Positions 29,175 through 33,325 of a stretch of 33,325 nt of DNA are shown here, piece after piece. A model generated the notes under the pieces. The model did no database searches, was not told the DNA's origin, and saw only the letters and a program-made list of their open reading frames with translations. The translations under genes and the position numbers were made by a program. Source of the stretch: Pseudomonas sp. GD03858 (GTDB lineage: Bacteria; Pseudomonadota; Gammaproteobacteria; Pseudomonadales; Pseudomonadaceae); NCBI RefSeq assembly GCF_029840925.1, contig NZ_JAOCDM010000052.1:1-33325 (forward strand), given 5' to 3'. The first letter of the stretch is position 1. Every line of letters starts with the position of its first letter.

Positions 29175-29726
29175 TCAGCTCAACTTGAGCGCCTGGTTCA
29201 ACAACCCCACCACATCCGGCCCGTCCTGGCTGATCCACTTCGAGTAGTGCCTGAAGATCATGGCCGTCGAGGTGTGCCCCATCTGATCCGCAATCCACTC
29301 TGGCGTGGCCAGTCCGCTGCTCAGCATCTGGCTGGCGAAGGTGTGCCGGCAGGTATTTGGACCACGCTGGCGAACGCCGGCCTTCTCCAGGTGGCCGATC
29401 CACCACCCGTGCCGCAGTACGTCCGAGGATCGGTACGGTTCACCTGTGGCGGTGTTGTGGAAGACAAAGCGCACACGCTGCTCCCGAATCGTCCGGTTGT
29501 CGCGCTCGACGACCTGGATCAGCTCCGCCGGCAGTTGCCTGGTGAACCTCTCCTACGCCTGCAGCGCGCGAAGGGCAGGTGCAAGCAGCTTCACCTTGCG
29601 CGTAGACCGCCGTGTCTTGGTCACCTTGTATTGCCCTGCGACCCGCGCGCGGCGGATCTCCACGGTGCCGGCGGCCAGGTCGACGTCCTCCCAGGCCAAG
29701 GCAATCGCCTCGCTTAGGCCTCCACA
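29175..29726 (-). pseudogene. Tyrosine-recombinase (phage integrase) pseudogene, catalytic part
   Basis: The continuous frame starts at about 29726 with GGLSEAIALAWEDVDLAAGT and ends with the catalytic domain: CRHTFASQMLSSG, the GHTSTAM box, and the nucleophile tyrosine in FRHYSKWI. It is interrupted by a TAG codon at 29553-29555 (after LRALQA), where relatives have sense codons; one base change, CAG to TAG, would explain it. The whole N-terminal half (arm- and core-binding domains) is missing. It lies next to tRNA-Ser and points toward it, the normal placement of an attL-proximal int. A downstream reinitiated 99-aa product could be made but would lack DNA-binding domains. Confidence 0.85.
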
Positions 29727-30063
29727 TGGCCGAGCCGATAAATCACCTGCTCCCGGTTATCCCGGACCGTGCTCGGGAACTGAGCGAGGTCCTTGAGTTG
29801 CAGCTCGTACAGCGCCTGCACTGCCTCCCGGGCGCCTTCGCCCGCCGGCTGGCGCTCCAGGTGGATGTTCACGGCACGCGGGTTCAAGACCTCGAACTCG
29901 CCACCGACTTAGGCCAGCGCGCCCTGGAACACCATACGCTTCAATGGCAGGCTCAGGCCGCGGCCGGTGATTGGCTTGCCGTCATAGCAGTGCTTCAGCG
30001 CGTTCCAGTCGAAGTGATCAACCTGGTTGCACTCTTCCAGCACGACCGGCCGGTTCTTCCAAA
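29714..30063 (-). pseudogene. Fragment of an unidentified phage gene, interrupted by TAA
   Basis: Reading in one frame from about 30063 gives NRPVVLEECNQVDHFDWN, then GKPITGRGLSLPLKRMVF and GALA, then TAA at 29909-29911, then VGGEFEVLNPRAVNIHL and LKDLAQFPSTVRDNREQ, ending at TAA 29714. The codon usage and residue mix look like real protein on both sides of the stop, and GAA to TAA would be a single base change. No start codon is seen in frame, and its first codons overlap the ymfL-like gene in another frame. I do not recognise the family. It is probably the tail of a phage gene joined to ymfL by deletion. Confidence 0.5.
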
Positions 30064-30407
30064 GCCTTGACGATGATCTGATCGACCTTGCCCTCGGCCA
30101 CGTCGGCAGTCAGCGAGCGGGCGTAGAGGTCGAGGTTGTCGAGCGTCGAAGCTTGCGGCATGGCGACAAAGGCGCCGCCGTACAGGCCGGTAAGGAAGTC
30201 GGGCAGGTATGTGGTGCTGGCGACCAGCTCCAGCTGGCGTACCTGGTCGTCGCTCAGCGGGCGGTGGCCGGCGTTCTCGTAGAGCTTGTTGTCGAACTGC
30301 TTGAAGTCCAGCCCCAGGTGGGTGGCGGCGCATTCACGGCCACCGGGGAAGGCTGACACAACGGCCATCACGGCTTTGCGGCGGCTATCAAGAACCGGGC
30401 GATTCAT
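30018..30407 (-). CDS. YmfL-family putative phage regulator, C-terminus probably replaced
   Basis: This 129-aa protein begins MNRPVLDSRRKAVMAVVSAF and contains PGGRECAATHLGLDFKQFDN and AGHRPLSDDQVRQLELVAST, which fit the YmfL/CII-like prophage regulators that follow Cro in Pseudomonas prophages. After VDQIIVKALE, where relatives carry on with a helical tail, the sequence changes to EEPAGRAGRVQPG and stops, suggesting a deletion joint. The ATG at 30407 has a close GAGAAG. It lies 29 bp after the Cro-like gene in the same operon. Family assignment is from memory of conserved sequence. Confidence 0.65.
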   Translation of the reverse strand: MNRPVLDSRRKAVMAVVSAFPGGRECAATHLGLDFKQFDNKLYENAGHRPLSDDQVRQLELVASTTYLPDFLTGLYGGAFVAMPQASTLDNLDLYARSLTADVAEGKVDQIIVKALEEPAGRAGRVQPG

Positions 30408-30436
30408 CTTCTCGTTTTCTCCCTGAGCCGGTGGCA

Positions 30437-30649
30437 CTACCGTGCGACTGTGCCTTCCTTGATGCCGAGCAGAACCGCAGCCCGATGAGCCTCGCCGCGC
30501 AGGCATTTCTTCTGTCCATTCAGCACGGCGTAGACGGTGGAGGGGTGCAGACCGTTCTTTTTGGCGAAGTCCATGACACTAATTCCTTGAATCTCCGGGC
30601 GTTGTCTGGCGGCCTGGCACGCTTGCTCGGGTGCGTAGTTGGCGTGCAT
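30437..30649 (-). CDS. Small Cro-like phage DNA-binding protein
   Basis: This 70-aa protein has a helix-turn-helix-like centre (VMDFAKKNGLHPSTVYAVLNG) followed by a basic turn KKCLRGEAHRAAVLLG, a pattern of small phage repressors that face a CI-type gene. It is divergent from the XRE repressor at 30735 across a shared 85-bp region. The upstream ribosome-binding site is poor and the ATG at 30649 lies next to a GTTCAAA half-site, so a leaderless or repressor-controlled start is possible. Confidence 0.7.
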   Translation of the reverse strand: MHANYAPEQACQAARQRPEIQGISVMDFAKKNGLHPSTVYAVLNGQKKCLRGEAHRAAVLLGIKEGTVAR

Positions 30650-30650
30650 A

Positions 30651-30736
30651 GTTCAAATTCGTGTGATTTCGCGTAATAACGCAGTGATATTTGTTCATAT
30701 TTTTGAACTATTCAATGTTTGAGGTTCAAAAAATAT
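30651..30736. promoter_or_regulatory. Phage lysogeny-switch operator region
   Basis: Half-sites GTTCAAA occur at 30651-30657 and 30724-30730 (forward) and as TTTGAAC at 30702-30708 (reverse). The pair ATATTTTTGAAC (30697-30708) and GTTCAAAAAATAT (30724-30736) is an almost exact inverted repeat whose right arm covers the repressor start codon. The region is AT-rich, unlike the genes around it, and separates the divergent Cro-like and XRE genes. Confidence 0.65.
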
Positions 30737-31070
30737 GACCATTGGCGAGCGACTGAGGGAAGAAAGATCGCGCCTTGGCCTGAGTCAGACTGACTTGGCG
30801 ACAGTAGGTGGAGTGGGGAAAACCACACAGATCAACTACGAGAAGGGCTCAGGTAGCCCTGATGCGCGCTACCTGTCAGCGGCGGCTGCTCAAGGTGTTG
30901 ACGTGCTGTACGTGGTGACTGGCGAGCGCAAACGAGAGCCTTCTGCCAGCCTTACCGCCAGCGAAGCAAATGTGTTGGCCTGTTACCGGAAGCTATCGCC
31001 AGCAGATCAAAATGTGCTCGAGCGCACCGCTGTGGCCTTGGCTGATATGACGGATCGCCAAGGGTTTTAG
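30735..31070 (+). CDS. XRE-family phage repressor without peptidase domain
   Basis: This 111-aa protein has an N-terminal helix-turn-helix (about 1-60; MTIGERLREERSRLGLSQ starts helix 1, and TTQINYEKG follows the recognition helix). The C-terminal part (about 70-111) is a short helical region that probably makes dimers. It lacks the S24 LexA/CI-type self-cleaving peptidase, so it cannot be induced by RecA through self-cleavage. GAGG precedes the ATG. It is divergent from the Cro-like gene and appears to autoregulate, since an operator arm overlaps its start. Confidence 0.88.
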   Translation: MTIGERLREERSRLGLSQTDLATVGGVGKTTQINYEKGSGSPDARYLSAAAAQGVDVLYVVTGERKREPSASLTASEANVLACYRKLSPADQNVLERTAVALADMTDRQGF

Positions 31071-31102
31071 GTCTGCTGACTCGAATTGATCAAGGCATCG
31101 AC

Positions 31103-31124
31103 CGGCCATGAAGGCCGATTTTTT
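31103..31124 (+). terminator. Weak terminator or attenuator after the XRE repressor
   Basis: A short stem CGGCC-N5-GGCCG (31103-31117) is followed by ATTTTTT. It lies between the repressor and the ribosome-binding site of the next gene, so it may limit read-through rather than block it. Confidence 0.45.
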
Positions 31125-31142
31125 ACAAGGAGTTACCCAGTA

Positions 31143-31892
31143 ATGGATGGATTTATTGGAGTTCTGGCCCTAGGGGTCTTGGTGTTCGCCTGGTGGTCGC
31201 TGGCTAAGAAGATGCAGCGCAACGGTCGAGGTTGGCTGTTGCGGCACTTCGTCGGCAGCACGGTTGGTAGCTTCGCGGGGCTGATGGTGGTGCTGCTGGC
31301 CCTCGCCGTGGGGATCATTGAGGCGAAACCAAAACCGGAAACGAAACCTGCCGAGTCACTGGTTGAGGCTCACACCCCCGAGCCTGTTGTCACCCAGGCA
31401 GAAGTGGTCCCTCCAGCCGTACCTGTGACGAAAGAGAAACCTGCCAAGACCTTGGGCCTAACCCCAAAACAGTACGCGGATCGCCTTAACGCGCTGTTGA
31501 AGAAGCTCGAACTCAAGCATCGAGTGGATAGCAGTAGTGTCGTGTCAGGGGAGGTCAACAACGTACTGAACGCTTCGATAGGCAAGCACACTGCGCTGGT
31601 CGCAGCTATTTCAAAGGACAGTGGCGAAGTGATCGACGTCGTCCTCATGGGCGGAGGCGATGGTACACCCGCATCCGGGCTTGAAATCATGATGATCGCC
31701 AGTGCGGTACTGACCGCAGCAGCTGATGACGTGGAGTTCCAGGAAGTGTTCCAAGGGCTGCCCTCGATGATTAAAGGGCAGGAGCGAACCTACGGGTCTG
31801 TAAAGCTCACTGCCAAGACCATGGACCAGCTGGGAACTTGGTTCATCGCCTCCCCGGTTGAGCAGGGTGGCAGCACGCGCGACAAAGGTTGA
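31143..31892 (+). CDS. Membrane-anchored protein of unknown function in the phage element
   Basis: This 249-aa protein has two membrane segments (about 3-20 and 36-58), then a Pro-, Glu- and Lys-rich linker (about 60-125), then a globular domain (about 126-249) that starts LGLTPKQYADRLNALLKKL and includes VVLMGGGDGTPASGLEIM. I do not recognise the domain. AAGGAG lies 10 bp before the ATG at 31143. It has the same direction as the upstream repressor and could be expressed in the lysogen. A role in superinfection exclusion or host-envelope change is possible but is only inferred from position and topology. Confidence 0.85.
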   Translation: MDGFIGVLALGVLVFAWWSLAKKMQRNGRGWLLRHFVGSTVGSFAGLMVVLLALAVGIIEAKPKPETKPAESLVEAHTPEPVVTQAEVVPPAVPVTKEKPAKTLGLTPKQYADRLNALLKKLELKHRVDSSSVVSGEVNNVLNASIGKHTALVAAISKDSGEVIDVVLMGGGDGTPASGLEIMMIASAVLTAAADDVEFQEVFQGLPSMIKGQERTYGSVKLTAKTMDQLGTWFIASPVEQGGSTRDKG

Positions 31893-32015
31893 ATGGAAAA
31901 AGTCCATTGCGAGGATGGTGGCACGCGGAGTTGTGCTGAGAATGAGTTACTCCCGGTCGCATGGTTCGGCGCCGTCGGCGTCAGGCGACCGTCTCATGGA
32001 AATGGAGTACATACG

Positions 32016-32132
32016 ATGGAAAACCTTACCCAGTTGGAACGCGACTTCATCAACCTGCTGCGTCAGTTGAATGATCGGCAGCGGCAGGACTTGATGCGGA
32101 TTCTGGAGGCGTTCAGTAAGTCGGCAGCGTAA
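32016..32132 (+). CDS. Small 38-aa protein of the phage element
   Basis: This 38-aa, mostly helical protein (MENLTQLERDFINLLRQL and the rest) has a well-placed GGAG 9 bp before its ATG. Its helix resembles the C-terminal tail of the XRE repressor (both have a polar helix ending with a charged segment), but I cannot name a family. A frame open from 31893 is rejected because it has no ribosome-binding site. A strong terminator follows. The gap 31893-32015 holds no other clear signal. Confidence 0.65.
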   Translation: MENLTQLERDFINLLRQLNDRQRQDLMRILEAFSKSAA

Positions 32133-32176
32133 GGGCGAAAGAGAAGGGCCCCAGCCACGTGTCGGGGTTTCATGTA

Positions 32177-32206
32177 AAAAGGCCCCGCCGACAGGCAGGG
32201 CCTTTT
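32177..32206. terminator. Shared bidirectional terminator
   Basis: The arms AAAAGGCCCCGCC and GGCAGGGCCTTTT (32177-32189 and 32194-32206) pair with one mismatch and carry T-runs on both strands. It lies between two convergent small genes, 32016-32132 (plus) and 32210-32329 (minus). Confidence 0.85.
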
Positions 32207-32209
32207 CTT

Positions 32210-32329
32210 TTAGGCACTAGGGTCTTCCCAGTGATCCAGCAACCAGGCAAACGCCCGGAATGCGTAGATCAGCTTCGCGCCTGTGCAGACGCACCGCCAT
32301 AGTCGGCGGACAAATGACATGGAATCCAT
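32210..32329 (-). CDS. Small 39-aa basic/hydrophobic protein
   Basis: This is a 39-aa frame starting MDSMSFVRRLWRCV and ending FAWLLDHWEDPSA. It has a basic amphipathic start and a hydrophobic centre (KLIYAFRAFAWLL) that could sit in a membrane. An AGGA site lies 8 bp before ATG 32329; a second ATG at 32320 is also possible. The stop codon is 4 bp from the terminator it shares with the 38-aa gene, which supports it as a true gene. I do not recognise the family. Confidence 0.5.
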   Translation of the reverse strand: MDSMSFVRRLWRCVCTGAKLIYAFRAFAWLLDHWEDPSA

Positions 32330-32334
32330 GGGAT

Positions 32335-32352
32335 GGTTCCTATGGTGGAACC
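32335..32352. promoter_or_regulatory. Dyad GGTTCC-N6-GGAACC before the 39-aa gene
   Basis: An exact 6-bp inverted repeat is centred about 14 bp upstream of the ATG at 32329 and overlaps its ribosome-binding site. It may be an operator or mRNA hairpin; the arms are unlike the GTTCAAA sites of the switch region. Confidence 0.35.
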
Positions 32353-32399
32353 CTGGCACCGCCCACCATACCGGCCTAGGCAAACGGGTAACTGAAAAG

Positions 32400-32420
32400 T
32401 GTCAACTGTTTCAGTACGCC
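32400..32420. repeat. 21-bp direct repeat, copy 1
   Basis: This copy is identical over 21 bp to 32825-32845 and contains GTCAACTGTTTCAGTACG. Inside is the dyad ACTG-N3-CAGT. Read on the minus strand it ends in TTGACA, a -35-like hexamer. In this copy GTAACTGAAA just upstream extends the dyad into a longer hairpin. Confidence 0.9.
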
Positions 32421-32708
32421 AGGGAGTCTATCGGCCCTTCAACACCGGCACGTTTCTCAGGCGTGGCGAAGGGGCCAAGGGCTTTAGCGGCCCTGTAGGT
32501 GTATTAGATACCACTGATCGAATGCACCAAAAAAGTCTTTTTAACGGTTGCTGCGAATTATTTTTGTTTTGCTCCCCAGAGCCTTGACAGCCGGTTGTTA
32601 GCAATGCCTGGTGTCAGGGCAAAAATTTACATTTTCACTGTAAATAGTGACTATCTCTAGTGTTTTTGCGGTGGTTTCGCGCCTATTTACTCAACGGGGA
32701 TTTCGACA

Positions 32709-32798
32709 TCACTCTTCGGCCCGGTTCACATCGGAGCCGGTTTTGGTCTTCTGGATTTCGTAATACGTGGTGCCGTGACGTTGACATGTATTGCACAA
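32709..32798 (-). CDS. Possible 29-aa CxxC peptide or coding remnant
   Basis: The minus-strand frame reads CNTCQRHGTTYYEIQKTK, then TGSDVNRAEE and TGA. The CxxC and charged tail look like a small zinc-ribbon phage protein. The only start candidates are TTG codons (32798 with GAGG upstream, or 32822), so this may be the end of a decayed gene. I do not recognise it with certainty. Confidence 0.35.
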   Translation of the reverse strand: MCNTCQRHGTTYYEIQKTKTGSDVNRAEE

Positions 32799-32819
32799 TA
32801 CGACCCTCGTCGTTAGTAT
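32791..32819 (+). promoter_or_regulatory. Candidate sigma-70 promoter
   Basis: TTGCAC (32791-32796) and TAGTAT (32814-32819) are 17 bp apart on the plus strand. Transcription would begin near 32826, the start of the second repeat copy. A small dyad, GTATT-N4-AATAC, covers the -35 box. Confidence 0.4.
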
Positions 32820-32824
32820 CAATC

Positions 32825-32845
32825 TGTCAACTGTTTCAGTACGCC
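32825..32845. repeat. 21-bp direct repeat, copy 2
   Basis: This is the exact second copy of 32400-32420, starting 425 bp further on. The flanks of the two copies share no sequence beyond the 21 bp. It lies at the expected start of the candidate small RNA. Confidence 0.9.
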
Positions 32846-32903
32846 GCCGTCGAATCCTCAATTCATCGGCCAGAAAAACCGCCCTCTCAAGGCGGTTTTT
32901 TTG
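32826..32903 (+). ncRNA. Candidate small RNA of about 78 nt
   Basis: A promoter-like pair (32791-32819) and an intrinsic terminator (32874-32902) bracket a stretch without an open frame of note. The RNA would begin with the repeated GUCAACUG element and end in the terminator hairpin. This is inferred from signals only; the terminator could instead belong to the coding remnant on the other strand. Confidence 0.3.
32874..32902. terminator. Intrinsic terminator
   Basis: An exact 10-bp inverted repeat AAAAACCGCC-N7-GGCGGTTTTT is followed by two more T on the plus strand. It works in either direction: for the candidate small RNA (plus), or for the coding remnant whose stop codon is at 32907 (minus). 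Confidence 0.85.
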
Positions 32904-32906
32904 TGC

Positions 32907-33038
32907 CTACGATTTGGTGGAGACCGCCGCCACCCTTCTTCTTGAGTCCGTGCAGCTTACCACGGTGCCGATCACCAGTTCGCGCAAGTTGTCAGCCCAG
33001 TGCCAGTAGACTCGCCAGTGAGTGAAGAGGTCGAGATC
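32907..33038 (-). pseudogene. Short coding remnant of an unknown gene
   Basis: The frame reads DLDLFTHWRVYWHWADNLRE, then LVIGTVVSCTDSRRRVAAVS and TKS before TAG, with a TAA directly before its first codon and no usable start. The residue mix looks like real protein and a terminator follows at once, so it may be the 3' end of a decayed gene. The family is unknown. The next stretch, 33039-33286, shows no frame I trust. Confidence 0.3.
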
Positions 33039-33286
33039 TTACCAACGCCCTGAGTCTCGTCTACCTCTCACGGGCAATGCCTGCAAGACGTCCGCTCTGC
33101 ACGGTATTTGCTGTGCGTAGAGATGCGTCCGTCTGTCCGCGATGAGCTAAGTCTAAGGCGATTTGCCTCGTACCTGATGACCGGAGCCAATGCAAAGAAT
33201 GAAGCTCAGGAGGCCTATATTGCAGGACTATCAGGGAGCGGCGGGCCATGGGCTTCATGCTTGATGGTGGTAAGTGGCGTAGTGGC

Positions 33287-33325
33287 TCACATGTCTTTCT
33301 GGATGTCTTGCATCCGCTTCCATTC
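33287..33325 (-). CDS. Possible C-terminal end of a gene entering from the right
   Basis: The last 39 bp read EWKRMQDIQKDM and TGA on the minus strand, a helical end with normal codon use. Only 12 residues are visible, so neither the existence nor the function of the gene can be judged here. Confidence 0.2.
   Translation of the reverse strand, partial: EWKRMQDIQKDM

Noticed and set aside
29440..29727. 95-codon minus-strand frame over the integrase
   Set aside because: It is in a different frame from the integrase catalytic domain and reads as Arg/Gly-rich shadow sequence.
32660..33025. 121-codon plus-strand frame
   Set aside because: It crosses the direct repeat and a strong terminator, has no ribosome-binding site and has a Ser/Pro/Arg-rich shadow-like composition.
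33061..33258. 65-codon minus-strand frame
   Set aside because: It has no ribosome-binding site and no recognisable pattern, and an overlapping plus-strand frame from 33123 looks no worse, so neither can be supported.
33311..33325. Possible attR at the right edge (CCGCTTCC)
   Set aside because: Only about 7-8 bp match the tRNA 3' end, too short for an attachment core.

Overview
The window comes from a Pseudomonas chromosome, most likely the P. putida group. The GC is high. The gene order GNAT-roxA-purB-hflD-mnmA-nudix-idh/icd-cspD-clpSA-infA-bpt-aat-ftsK-lolA-rarA-crcB-serS-cysG matches the conserved Pseudomonas core block as I remember it from P. aeruginosa. The intergenic spaces carry the P. 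putida-type REP element (core TAGGAGCGGCCTTGTG), once alone and three times as inverted pairs.

Positions 1-28960 are core genome. The minus-strand genes at 102-8042 cover an acetyltransferase, the ribosomal oxygenase RoxA, purine synthesis (PurB), HflD, the tRNA thiouridylase MnmA, a Nudix hydrolase and the monomeric isocitrate dehydrogenase Idh. Facing away from idh is the unrelated dimeric Icd (8584-9840). Next come cspD, clpS-clpA, infA, bpt and aat. The two aminoacyl-transferases together with ClpS and ClpA make a complete bacterial N-degron pathway within about 4.5 kb. A plus-strand run follows: ftsK, lolA, rarA, crcB, serS, cysG. Then, on the minus strand, come a glutathionyl-hydroquinone-reductase-like GST, the tightly overlapping tusD-tusC-tusB-tusE-ybiB operon (the sulfur relay that supplies MnmA), an NCS2 purine/uracil permease and the BAX-inhibitor-like FtsH modulator YccA. 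Most convergent ends carry clear intrinsic terminators.

Positions 28965-33325 begin with tRNA-Ser(UGA), which has a strong promoter and an intact CCA end. Behind it lies a decayed, phage-derived element. It holds the 3' part of a tyrosine integrase gene interrupted by a TAG codon, a fragment of an unidentified phage gene interrupted by TAA, and a YmfL-like regulator that seems to have lost its normal C-terminus. A divergent lysogeny switch follows: a Cro-like protein and an XRE repressor separated by an operator region with repeated GTTCAAA half-sites. Downstream of the repressor are a membrane-anchored protein of unknown function and a 38-aa protein. The last 1.1 kb has no long gene. I see a 39-aa minus-strand gene that shares a bidirectional terminator with the 38-aa gene, short coding remnants, an exact 21-bp direct repeat containing a small dyad, and a promoter/terminator pair that may define a small RNA. 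I found no right-hand attachment site, so the element probably continues past the window.

Most of the window is ordinary core genome. Novelty, if any, is most likely in 31143-33325: the repressor-linked membrane protein and the small-gene/repeat region. All identifications come from motifs and remembered family knowledge; no database search was run.
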